A DNA stretch of 17,388 nt from Gammaproteobacteria bacterium (GTDB taxonomy: Bacteria > Pseudomonadota > Gammaproteobacteria > S012-40), in assembly GCA_029879945.1 (NCBI GenBank), contig JAOUPJ010000033.1, positions 1 through 17,388 on the forward strand, given 5' to 3'. Below the pieces are notes generated by a model. It made no database searches. It was not told where the DNA came from and saw nothing but the letters and a program-made list of their open reading frames with translations. Shown piece by piece: positions 1-7,430 of the stretch (the first letter of the stretch is position 1; each line of letters begins with the position of its first letter). The position numbers were made by a program, and so were the translations under genes.

Positions 1-118
1 CGTCTGCGTAGGCTTTCCACCCTAAGGTTTCGGATTAAGCCAAACCTTTTACCGTTTGGCACCTACGGTCTTTGACGGCTACGAGATCCAAGCGAGCCCC
101 GTAGCCCAAAGTCTTTAC
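1..118 (-). promoter_or_regulatory. L10 leader RNA upstream of rplJ (partial at left edge)
   Basis: This is the spacer downstream of rplA and it folds, on the minus strand, as the ribosomal protein L10 leader. An upstream hairpin pairs GGCTACG with CGTAGCC (100-106 with 77-83), extended by CTTTG/CAAAG. An outer helix pairs CCTACG with CGTAGG (62-67 and 7-12), and inside it lies a hairpin of GCCAAAC with GTTTGGC (39-45 and 54-60). The closing strand reads CCTACGCAGACG, typical of this leader. In the known family, the L10-(L7/L12) complex binds here and represses rplJ-rplL translation. The rplJ start lies beyond the window. The pairings are seen directly; the regulatory role comes from family knowledge. 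Confidence 0.85.
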
Positions 119-814
119 TTAAAAAGAGAGTGAATTGACCTCTACAGCCACACCCGCCCCCATGGTGGTGGAAACTGACACTTTGCCAAAGTAGATACCT
201 TTGGCAGTGCTGGGCTTGGCCTTTTGCAAATCACTCATTAATGCTTGAAGATTTTCTTTCAGCGCATTGGCCTCAAAATCAATCTTACCGATACTGCAAT
301 GTATTATGCCCGCTCTATCGGTTCTGTAACGAACCTGACCGGCCTTGGCATTTTTGACAGCTGTCGCCACATCCGGCGTTACTGTACCAACCTTAGGGTT
401 GGGCATCAGTCCTCGTGGACCCAAGATCTGACCCAATTGACCCACAACACGCATCGCGTCCGGAGATGCGATGACTACGTCGAAATCCATATTGCCTTTC
501 TTGATAGAATCAGCAAGGTCTTCCATACCCACAATTTCAGCGCCAGCAGCAGTGGCTGCGTCAGCATTTGCGCCTTGAGCAAACACGGCAACACGAACCG
601 ATTTACCTGTTCCATTGGGCATAACAGTAGAACCGCGCACAACTTGGTCTGATTTACGGGGGTCTACGCCTAGATTGATGGCCACATCCACGGATTCGGA
701 AAACTTGGCTTTCGGCAGAGACTTCAACAAGCCAACGGCGTCTTCAAAAGGAAGAACCAAACCAGGCTTAACTTTCTCGGCAATTACTTTGGCCTTTTTA
801 CTTAGCTTAGCCAT
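119..814 (-). CDS. rplA: 50S ribosomal protein L1
   Basis: Ribosomal protein L1, 231 residues, the usual bacterial length. It forms the mobile L1 stalk of the large subunit near the E site, and in E. coli it also represses its own operon by binding the rplK leader. The sequence has the L1 hallmarks, including the central stretch GQLGQILGPRGLMPNPKVGT and the N-terminal MAKLSKKAK. The start codon follows the rplK stop with no base between them, and the ribosome binding site GGAGG lies inside the 3' end of rplK, so the two are translationally coupled. It is the last gene before the L10 leader. Identification is certain. Confidence 0.98.
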   Translation of the reverse strand: MAKLSKKAKVIAEKVKPGLVLPFEDAVGLLKSLPKAKFSESVDVAINLGVDPRKSDQVVRGSTVMPNGTGKSVRVAVFAQGANADAATAAGAEIVGMEDLADSIKKGNMDFDVVIASPDAMRVVGQLGQILGPRGLMPNPKVGTVTPDVATAVKNAKAGQVRYRTDRAGIIHCSIGKIDFEANALKENLQALMSDLQKAKPSTAKGIYFGKVSVSTTMGAGVAVEVNSLSF

Positions 815-1246
815 TTACACACCCTCCACTTTCAAGCCCATGCTACGCGCACTGCCAGCGATGGTGCGAACAGCCGCATCCAAATCGGCAGCTGTCAGGT
901 CTGGCTTTTTGGCCGTTGCGATTTCTTCCAGCTGTGCACGATTAACCGTACCGACTGTTTCACGACCAGGCGTCTTTGAGCCACTCTTCAAGCCGGCAGC
1001 CTTCTTAAGAAGGATAGAGGCGGGCGGTGTTTTGGTGATAAAGGTAAAACTGCGATCAGAGTAAACTGTAATCACTACAGGGAGAGGAAGCCCTGCTTCC
1101 AAACTCTGAGTTTGGGCATTGAATGCCTTACAGAATTCCATAATATTAACACCGCGTTGACCCAATGCAGGACCCACGGGCGGACTGGGATTGGCCTGAC
1201 CGGCCTTTACTTGCAGCTTGATATAAGCTTCAATCTTCTTTGCCAT
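815..1246 (-). CDS. rplK: 50S ribosomal protein L11
   Basis: Ribosomal protein L11, 143 residues, full length. It binds the GTPase-associated centre of 23S rRNA and takes part in factor-dependent GTP hydrolysis and in stringent-response signalling by RelA. The N-terminal motif VKAGQANPSPPVGPALGQRG is the proline-rich switch region of the family. The C-terminal RNA-binding domain contains TVGTVNRAQLEEIA and ends in GSARSMGLKVEGV. The ATG is preceded by GAGGAG at good spacing. It is the first gene of the L11-L1 unit, behind a 181-bp leader with its own probable promoter. Confidence 0.98.
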   Translation of the reverse strand: MAKKIEAYIKLQVKAGQANPSPPVGPALGQRGVNIMEFCKAFNAQTQSLEAGLPLPVVITVYSDRSFTFITKTPPASILLKKAAGLKSGSKTPGRETVGTVNRAQLEEIATAKKPDLTAADLDAAVRTIAGSARSMGLKVEGV

Positions 1247-1335
1247 TTACAACTCCTCGTGTTTGGGTACCGTGACACTTATCTAATCGATAGTGGTGAC
1301 ACTAACGCCTTTCGGCTCCCCGGTTTCGATAAAAA
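1247..1335 (-). promoter_or_regulatory. rplK (L11) leader, probable L1 autoregulatory target
   Basis: The untranslated stretch before rplK reads on the minus strand as a GGGGAGCC segment, a small GCC-GAAA-GGC hairpin (1307-1316), and two copies of AGTGTCAC 24 bases apart (plus-strand GTGACACT at 1272-1279 and 1296-1303). In E. coli and relatives L1 binds this leader as a mimic of its 23S site and represses rplK-rplA translation. I can see the repeats and the small hairpin. That this is the L1 site is inferred from position and from the family. Confidence 0.55.
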
Positions 1336-1357
1336 TACGCCTTTTGCAAGACGACAA
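1329..1357 (-). promoter_or_regulatory. Probable rplK promoter
   Basis: On the minus strand TTGTCG (1352-1357) and TTTTAT (1329-1334) are separated by 17 bases, an acceptable sigma-70 arrangement though neither box is perfect. The placement in the nusG-rplK spacer matches the separate L11 promoter known in E. coli. Read-through from secE-nusG is also likely, because I see no terminator after nusG. Confidence 0.4.
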
Positions 1358-1427
1358 TATGAGACACGTGCCTAGTTATTCACCAAACACATGACCCCTA
1401 GTAACCATTTCAAAATCGTTTATGGAC

Positions 1428-1961
1428 CTAGCCCTTTTCGACCTGCCCGAACTCAAGCTCAACAGGAGTGGATCTTCCGAAAATTAACACTGAAACTCTC
1501 ATGCGGCTCTTTTCGTAATCCACCTCTTCGACAACACCATTAAAATCATTAAAGGGGCCATCGGTAATTCGCACCACCTCGCCGGGCTCAAATAGCACCT
1601 TGGGACGAGGTTTATCAACGCCTTCTTGTACACGTTGTAAAATGTTATCCGCTTCCTTGTCGGTAATGGGGGCCGGCTTGTCGCTGGTGCCGCCTATAAA
1701 TCCCATCACTTTAGGCACACTTTTGACCAAGTGCCAGGTATCGTCATCCATTTCCATTTGCACAAGCACATAGCCTGGAAAAAACTTTCTATCACTCTTG
1801 CGCTTTTGGCCTTCTCGCATCTCAACCACTTCTTCCGTGGGTACCAAAATTTCCCCAAAGCGGTCTTTGAATTCGCTGTGTTTTACTCTTTCCAACAATG
1901 AACGACGGACTTGGTTTTCAAATCCGGAGTAAGCATGAACAACGTACCAACGCAACGCCAT
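1428..1961 (-). CDS. nusG: Transcription termination/antitermination factor NusG
   Basis: NusG, 177 residues. It binds RNA polymerase through its N-terminal NGN domain, suppresses pausing, and couples polymerase to Rho or to the ribosome (S10) through its C-terminal KOW domain. The NGN domain starts RWYVVHAYSGFENQVRRSL and contains the FFPGYVLVQM segment. The KOW domain begins about residue 125 with FEPGEVVRITDGPFNDFNG and ends with VELEFGQVEKG. It starts 5 bases after the secE stop, in the standard secE-nusG pair. All expected elements are present. Confidence 0.98.
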   Translation of the reverse strand: MALRWYVVHAYSGFENQVRRSLLERVKHSEFKDRFGEILVPTEEVVEMREGQKRKSDRKFFPGYVLVQMEMDDDTWHLVKSVPKVMGFIGGTSDKPAPITDKEADNILQRVQEGVDKPRPKVLFEPGEVVRITDGPFNDFNGVVEEVDYEKSRMRVSVLIFGRSTPVELEFGQVEKG

Positions 1962-1966
1962 CTAGT

Positions 1967-2314
1967 TTAACTCCCTTGCCCAGTGAGCAACTGCACACCC
2001 ATAAGTAAAACCGTATCCAGCAGCCACAAAAAGATCCCGACCAGTACTACGCCCGCCATGATAAACATGGTGGTCTGTACCGTTTCTTTGCGCGTGGGCC
2101 ATACGACCTTACGAACCTCTGTGCGGGAATCCTTGAAAAAGGACCACGCCGCCTTTCCCTGAGTGGTCTGCAACATGACCGCGACCGCCACTCCCACAAC
2201 AGCAAGCAGCCCCAGCACCCGATAGAGCTGAGACTGATCTGAGTAGTAATAGAAGCCAACAATCCCTCCACCCAGGAGGAGAATCACGAGAAGTAATTTT
2301 ATTTTATCTGCCAT
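1967..2314 (-). CDS. secE: Preprotein translocase subunit SecE
   Basis: SecE, 115 residues, the clamp subunit of the SecYEG channel in the inner membrane. It has three hydrophobic segments: about residues 5-22, 32-50 and 85-110. This is the three-helix gammaproteobacterial form rather than the short one-helix form. The conserved amphipathic segment before the last helix reads FFKDSRTEVRKVVWPTRKET, the SecE signature. I chose the ATG at 2314 because the same frame stays open further upstream only by running into the tRNA-Trp gene, and those 18 extra residues (MGVRFPPG...) are translated tRNA. It is co-transcribed with nusG. Confidence 0.95.
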   Translation of the reverse strand: MADKIKLLLVILLLGGGIVGFYYYSDQSQLYRVLGLLAVVGVAVAVMLQTTQGKAAWSFFKDSRTEVRKVVWPTRKETVQTTMFIMAGVVLVGIFLWLLDTVLLMGVQLLTGQGS

Positions 2315-2338
2315 ATTTGCTTCAGTGTAGCAATTGTT

Positions 2339-2414
2339 TGGCAGGCCAGGAGGGAATCGAACCCCCAACCTGCGGTTTTGGAGACCGCCGCTCTGCCAAT
2401 TGAGCTACTGGCCT
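2339..2414 (-). tRNA. tRNA-Trp (anticodon CCA)
   Basis: A 76-base cloverleaf with the 3' CCA encoded. The acceptor stem pairs AGGCCAG with CTGGCCT, with G as discriminator. The D-arm is AGCTCAATTGGCAGAGC, the anticodon loop is CTCCAAA giving CCA, and the T-arm contains GGTTCGATTCC. It lies between tuf and secE, as in pseudomonads, and is presumably cut out of the tuf operon transcript. Confidence 0.97.
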
Positions 2415-2452
2415 AAACTCCTTCACATTAAATAAACACGGAACGAACAAGA

Positions 2453-2478
2453 GCGCGACAACGATTTCGCTGCCGCGC
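2453..2478 (-). other. Strong stem-loop between tuf and tRNA-Trp
   Basis: On the minus strand GCGCGGCAGCG pairs with CGTTGTCGCGC (two G-U pairs) around an AAAT loop, an 11-bp stem starting 18 bases after the tuf stop. It is followed by CTCTTGTTCG rather than a run of T, so it is not a classical intrinsic terminator. It may be a partial terminator or a processing or 3'-end stabilising element between tuf and the downstream part of the operon. The structure is seen; the role is inferred. Confidence 0.5.
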
Positions 2479-2495
2479 CCAAAACCACATCCGTA

Positions 2496-3686
<1,191 letters not shown>

Positions 3687-3764
3687 CTAAGCGACCCCTC
3701 TAAAAAGACTAGAACCGTGTTAAAAAACTTTCATCAAAAACTTTTGCGGCATACACACACAATC

Positions 3765-3839
<75 letters not shown>

Positions 3840-3925
3840 AAAACCGCTAACTATTTATTATGGCTCGTATTTACAAATTATCGAGCCAATCGCTCCTACT
3901 TTTTGCCCGTACAAGCTTCCCTGTC

Positions 3926-3999
<74 letters not shown>

Positions 4000-4112
4000 G
4001 CAATCTTTCTCGATCCCGGGCGATCGTACTGGTTAGTGAGCGACCAACACAGCAAGACTCGATCCGGCTTTTTCCCATCGCGGCCCTATAGGCCCACGTA
4101 CTATATATATAG

Positions 4113-4197
4113 TGGTGGAGGGGGGAGGATTCGAACCTCCGAAGGCGGAGCCGTCAGATTTACAGTCTGATCCCTTTGGCCACTCGGGAACCCCTCC
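4113..4197 (-). tRNA. tRNA-Tyr (anticodon GTA)
   Basis: An 85-base class II tRNA with a long variable arm (GGCTCCGCCTTC region) and encoded CCA. The acceptor GGAGGGG pairs with CCCCTCC, and the anticodon loop CTGTAAA gives GTA. Its G34 is a target of queuosine modification, the pathway to which the nearby queE and queC contribute. It is the first tRNA of the tuf operon. An AT-rich palindrome (4101-4112) directly follows the CCA in the spacer. Confidence 0.97.
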
Positions 4198-4212
4198 CAA
4201 AAATAGCCGTGT

Positions 4213-4241
4213 ATTTTCTCCAAAGCAACCCTAGGTGTCAA
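4213..4241 (-). promoter_or_regulatory. Promoter of the tRNA-Tyr/Gly/Thr-tuf operon
   Basis: On the minus strand a perfect -35 box TTGACA (4236-4241) stands 17 bases from GAAAAT (4213-4218), which keeps four of six -10 positions. The stretch after it, ACACGGC, is fairly GC-rich as at stable-RNA promoters. It lies just upstream of tRNA-Tyr and downstream of the tRNA-Lys terminator, which makes the tuf operon a separate transcription unit. Confidence 0.6.
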
Positions 4242-4281
4242 CCATTAGACGCTGCTTATCTGCTCATATACACGAGAAAAC

Positions 4282-4311
4282 AAAAAAAACGGCCTTCAAG
4301 AGAAGACCGTT
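4282..4311 (-). terminator. Intrinsic terminator after tRNA-Lys
   Basis: On the minus strand AACGGTCTTC pairs with GAAGGCCGTT around a TCTT loop (one G-U pair) and runs into eight T. It is a textbook rho-independent terminator, 7 bases after the tRNA-Lys CCA. It separates tRNA-Lys from the tuf operon promoter that follows. Confidence 0.9.
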
Positions 4312-4318
4312 TCGAAAA

Positions 4319-4394
4319 TGGTGGGCCGTCCGCGACTCGAACGCGGGACCAATGGATTAAAAGTCCACTGCTCTACCAACTGAGCTAACGGCCC
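4319..4394 (-). tRNA. tRNA-Lys (anticodon TTT)
   Basis: A 76-base cloverleaf with encoded CCA. The acceptor GGGCCGT pairs with ACGGCCC, with A as discriminator. The D-arm is AGCTCAGTTGGTAGAGC, the anticodon loop CTTTTAA gives TTT, and the T-arm contains CGTTCGAGTCG. In pseudomonads tRNA-Lys genes stand right after queC. Here a transporter gene lies between them. It has its own promoter and terminator, so it is a single-gene unit. Confidence 0.97.
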
Positions 4395-4417
4395 TGCTTT
4401 CATTTTGAAAGGCCGCT

Positions 4418-4445
4418 ATCATACAGATTTGAGCAAAAATGACAA
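4418..4445 (-). promoter_or_regulatory. Promoter of tRNA-Lys
   Basis: On the minus strand TTGTCA (4440-4445) and TATGAT (4418-4423) are 16 bases apart, followed by the GC-rich discriminator AGCGGCC expected of a growth-rate-controlled stable-RNA promoter. The -35 box begins 7 bases after the stop of the upstream transporter gene, so the promoter fills the short spacer. Confidence 0.65.
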
Positions 4446-4452
4446 TACTCAT

Positions 4453-5748
4453 TTAAATGGCATCCAGCTTTCTTAAGGAGGAAGGCAAGAGTTTTAGATC
4501 AACCAGACCTGTTAGCAAGGCCTTACCGAAGGTAGCTTCGTCCTCGTAGACCATTTTGTAGTACTGTATTTTCATAGTAAGGGCACTACCCAGCACGATA
4601 CTACCGAACGCCAGGAACGATCCTAGCGCCAATGTTGAGGCTCCAGTAACAGCCTGCCCGATGGTGCAACCCATGGCAAGCACGCCACCAAACCCCATCA
4701 GAATGGCTCCAACCAGGTGATTCAGAAAATCCTGGCGATTGGCAAACCACTCAATGCGGAAACTACGCGTGATCAGAGACCACAATAGCGAGCCGGCAAT
4801 CACTCCAAATACGGCCATTATTCCAAATGTAAGGTAAGCGGAATCAAAACCCGCCTTTGCCAGACCGAACACCTGCCCCATGGGGTTGATAAAGGTGTAG
4901 GACTGCGGCGACAAGGAACGGATTTCAGCAGGTTTACCCTCTTCAGACTCCGCCAGGAAATCCCACTCTTGTGCATAAGAGGCTAGCGTATGACTGGTAC
5001 CGTCCAGGTTAATGGAGATATTACTACTGAAATACCAGGCCAGTAGCACCGCCAGACCGACCACCAGACCACCCAGGATGTTGTCGAAGCTTGAACGGAA
5101 CTCCTTGGACTTCCACACCACGAACATCAACGCCAGGCCGATAACGCCCCCGATAACCAAACGAGCGGTCACAGCGCTCTCCTTGCCAGCCACCATAGTC
5201 CCCAAATCCTGTTGCGTCGTTAACGCCACAGTCAGTGGGCTCACCGCCTCACTGGCATCATTTAGTGCCCTCGTCCAGGGGAGGAAAAGTTCGGAAAACA
5301 AGGTTTTGTCCGTGCCAGGAAACGGGAATATCATGTAGTAGGCGATAATGGCAATCACCAAGGCCACGAAAATGGATTTGATATTACCGCCCCCTATCCG
5401 AATCAGGGTCTTGTTTCCACAACCACTCGCCAGCGTCATGCCTATTCCAAACATCAAACCGCCAATCACGTTTTCACCCCAGATCAGCGTGCTCGCACGA
5501 TAGGGAGGAAACGCCTTGTCTGGCGAAACCATACCGAAGGACTCAAGCAGCACGACCCCCAACATGGCAATCGCAATGGCAAAAAACCATGCGCGCATAC
5601 GACCCAGATCACCCATATTGACCCAGTCCGAAACAGCACCCATGGTACAAAAATTCGTTTTGTTGACGACTGCCCCCATGATCAGGGCCACGCCAAAGGC
5701 GGACCATAGGAGAAAGGAACGTGCGTCGATAAAATTGGTGAATTCCAT
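4453..5748 (-). CDS. YeeE/YedE-family membrane transporter (thiosulfate/sulfur uptake type)
   Basis: A 431-residue polytopic inner-membrane protein of the YeeE/YedE (TsuA) family, whose studied members take up thiosulfate through a relay of conserved cysteines. The family signatures are present: NKTNFCTMGAVSDWVNMGD near the N-terminus (Cys34), ASGCGNKTLIRIGGGN (Cys110) and MGCTIGQAVTGAS (Cys361). About nine or more hydrophobic segments are visible. The middle carries a less hydrophobic, acidic stretch (about residues 242-290), which makes it longer than the roughly 350-residue E. coli YeeE. I see no TusA-like sulfur-carrier gene or domain beside it. It stands alone between queC and tRNA-Lys, with a 232-bp upstream spacer. 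The family is sure. The substrate is inferred, and selenium or other sulfur species are alternatives. Confidence 0.85.
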   Translation of the reverse strand: MEFTNFIDARSFLLWSAFGVALIMGAVVNKTNFCTMGAVSDWVNMGDLGRMRAWFFAIAIAMLGVVLLESFGMVSPDKAFPPYRASTLIWGENVIGGLMFGIGMTLASGCGNKTLIRIGGGNIKSIFVALVIAIIAYYMIFPFPGTDKTLFSELFLPWTRALNDASEAVSPLTVALTTQQDLGTMVAGKESAVTARLVIGGVIGLALMFVVWKSKEFRSSFDNILGGLVVGLAVLLAWYFSSNISINLDGTSHTLASYAQEWDFLAESEEGKPAEIRSLSPQSYTFINPMGQVFGLAKAGFDSAYLTFGIMAVFGVIAGSLLWSLITRSFRIEWFANRQDFLNHLVGAILMGFGGVLAMGCTIGQAVTGASTLALGSFLAFGSIVLGSALTMKIQYYKMVYEDEATFGKALLTGLVDLKLLPSSLRKLDAI

Positions 5749-5828
5749 AAGAACAAACCTCTATTTGTTTTTGAGGACTGTAAAAAACCTGCATCAAAAC
5801 CGCTGATTAGGGCCGGTACAAATGCAAT

Positions 5829-5880
5829 CGGGACATGCCCAGTTTGATAACGGCCTGTGAGATAAACTATTGAAGTCCCG
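5829..5880 (-). repeat. Nested inverted repeat upstream of the YeeE-type gene
   Basis: CGGGAC (5829-5834) is matched by GTCCCG (5875-5880). Inside, AGTTT and AAACT form a second pair, with exactly six unpaired bases on each side between the two helices. The element sits 81-132 bases before the transporter start codon, so it is either a structured 5' leader or an operator. No known riboswitch is recognised. Confidence 0.5.
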
Positions 5881-5891
5881 GCTTTAAGATA

Positions 5892-5900
5892 ATGTTAGCA
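5892..5900 (-). promoter_or_regulatory. Weak candidate promoter for the YeeE-type gene
   Basis: The minus strand reads TGCTAACAT, an extended -10 form (TG, one base, then four of six -10 matches), with no convincing -35. Transcription from here would start just before the nested inverted repeat. This is only a candidate. Confidence 0.25.
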
Positions 5901-5980
5901 TTTGCTGATATAAGAGTAGTCTAGAAACGGGTGGCTTTTACAATTCAAATATTTATGGGAAGAATTAAATTCTTTTTAAA

Positions 5981-6670
5981 CTACATGTTTTGGTAGGACG
6001 TGGGATCGGGAATTTTTGCTGATTCAAACCCCTCTTTACGTAATCGACACGCTTCGCACACGCCACAAGCCCTGCCCTTTTCGTCAGCCTGATAGCAGGT
6101 AACGGTGTCGACATAATCTACACCGAGCTCCATTCCTAGCCTTATTATTTCAGCCTTGGATTTCTCGATGAGAGGGGTGTGAATAGTGGGCCCTCGACCC
6201 TCTCTCCCCGCCTTCGTAGCCAAGGCAGCCATCTGTGTAAAGGCCTGAATGAAATCTGGCCTGCAATCAGGATAGCCGGAATAGTCTACCGCATTGACTC
6301 CAATAAAAATGTCTTCGCTACCCAATACTTCGGCCCAGGCCATGGCTAAGGACAACATGATCGTATTTCTGGCTGGCACATAGGTGACCGGAATTCCCTG
6401 ACTGGGCTCGGTGGGGACAGCAATGGAAGGATCAGTCAAAGCGGAGCCGCCAAAACAGCTCATATCCACTTTTAGAATCTGGTGCCGTGCCACTGCAAAT
6501 TTTTCAGCAATCCGTTTCGCTGCCTGCAGCTCAGAGACATGGGTCTGACCATAGTTAACCGTTAGCGCATAACACTCAAAACCCTGAGACCTGGCTAATG
6601 CCAGCACCGTCGTGGAATCCAGTCCACCAGACAGCAAGACAACTGCCTTTTTTACGGCCTTCTCACTCAT
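5981..6670 (-). CDS. queC: 7-cyano-7-deazaguanine synthase QueC
   Basis: QueC, 229 residues, converts 7-carboxy-7-deazaguanine to preQ0 with ATP and ammonia in queuosine synthesis. The PP-loop SGGLDSTT is at residues 14-21. Four zinc-binding cysteines stand near the C-terminus: Cys192, Cys202, Cys205 and Cys208, in CYQADEKGRACGVCEACRLR. I chose the ATG at 6670 (MSEKAVKK) because it overlaps the queE stop by four bases (ATGA), the usual coupled arrangement. A start 21 bases upstream (6691) is open but would lie inside queE and adds residues not typical of the family. It is co-transcribed with queE. Confidence 0.95.
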   Translation of the reverse strand: MSEKAVKKAVVLLSGGLDSTTVLALARSQGFECYALTVNYGQTHVSELQAAKRIAEKFAVARHQILKVDMSCFGGSALTDPSIAVPTEPSQGIPVTYVPARNTIMLSLAMAWAEVLGSEDIFIGVNAVDYSGYPDCRPDFIQAFTQMAALATKAGREGRGPTIHTPLIEKSKAEIIRLGMELGVDYVDTVTCYQADEKGRACGVCEACRLRKEGFESAKIPDPTSYQNM

Positions 6671-7353
6671 TTTCCGGGCTGGTCTCCCCACAGTATTTTG
6701 TGCAACTGCAGCTGAAAGCGCACTGCTAAGCGATCTTCTACTATCCAGTCTGCCAGATGGGTAGGATTAAGCTTACCCGTCACCGGCGAGAACAAGACCT
6801 CACATTTAGCGCTTAAGGTATGGGTAGACACAAAATCCACGGCCCATTCGTAGTCCGCCCGATCCTGGATCACGAATTTCACCTGATCCTGGGAAGTTAA
6901 GTGCGCTATATTGTCGAGGTGGTTTTTATCCATCTCACCAGAAGCCGGCGTTTTGAAATCAACAATCTTAACAACCCGGCTGTCTACGCCAGCAATATCC
7001 AGCGACCCGCTGGTCTCCAGCGACACCTCATAACCTTGATCACATAGCGAAGAAAGCAATAATAACGAACGGGACTGGGCCAGCGGCTCTCCCCCGGTAA
7101 GCGTAACGTGTCTTACGCCGTAGGCGGCCACAGCCTCAAGAATCTGGGAGATTTTCAAGGCTTCGCCCCCGGAAAAGGCGTAGGCGGTATCGCAATAGCT
7201 GCAGCGCAAGGGGCAACCTGTTAGGCGAACAAATACTGTCGGCCACCCCACTGAACGGGATTCGCCTTGGAGCGAGCAAAAGATCTCTTTAACCACAAGG
7301 GTATCTTTCCTTGTGGCCGATGATTCAAGCATAGCTGAAGATAATTGATTCAT
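6667..7353 (-). CDS. queE: 7-carboxy-7-deazaguanine synthase QueE (radical SAM)
   Basis: QueE is a radical-SAM enzyme that rearranges 6-carboxytetrahydropterin to 7-carboxy-7-deazaguanine, the step before QueC. From the first ATG the protein has 228 residues. The cluster-binding motif CPLRCSYC gives Cys47, Cys51 and Cys54, and LTGGEPLAQ and the SLETSG segment follow. The start is uncertain. The ATG at 7353 has no ribosome binding site and lies only about 9 bases past a TATAAT box, so it would be leaderless. A GTG at 7296 has AAGGAAAG at suitable spacing and would begin MVKEIFCSLQGE, closer to related proteins. The gene overlaps queC by four bases. The function is sure; the N-terminus is not. 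Confidence 0.93.
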   Translation of the reverse strand: MNQLSSAMLESSATRKDTLVVKEIFCSLQGESRSVGWPTVFVRLTGCPLRCSYCDTAYAFSGGEALKISQILEAVAAYGVRHVTLTGGEPLAQSRSLLLLSSLCDQGYEVSLETSGSLDIAGVDSRVVKIVDFKTPASGEMDKNHLDNIAHLTSQDQVKFVIQDRADYEWAVDFVSTHTLSAKCEVLFSPVTGKLNPTHLADWIVEDRLAVRFQLQLHKILWGDQPGK

Positions 7354-7361
7354 GAGGCAGG

Positions 7362-7370
7362 ATTATACCA
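7362..7370 (-). promoter_or_regulatory. Extended -10 promoter of queE-queC
   Basis: The minus strand reads TGGTATAAT, a perfect extended -10 element, with no good -35 box. Transcription would begin about position 7355, at or just before the first queE ATG (7353). It lies in the 77-bp spacer after cpoB, so queE-queC can be expressed apart from the Tol-Pal operon. Confidence 0.6.
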
Positions 7371-7430
7371 AATCCCAAGCCCTGATTGTTTTTTAGGCGA
7401 GAAGTTTAGAACGAATCAAATTCAAAGCGG

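Noticed and set aside
2315..2368. Upstream extension of the secE frame (18 extra residues)
   Set aside because: It lies inside the tRNA-Trp gene; the extra residues are translated tRNA sequence and the normal MADKIK start is at 2314.
4101..4112. CTATATATATAG palindrome after tRNA-Tyr, as a promoter or terminator
   Set aside because: It lies inside the tRNA cluster transcript, has no T-run or -35 partner, and probably just marks an AT-rich processing spacer.
5960..5974. AAGAATTAAATTCTT palindrome after queC, as a terminator
   Set aside because: The stem is AT-only with almost no loop, and no T-run follows on the transcribed strand.
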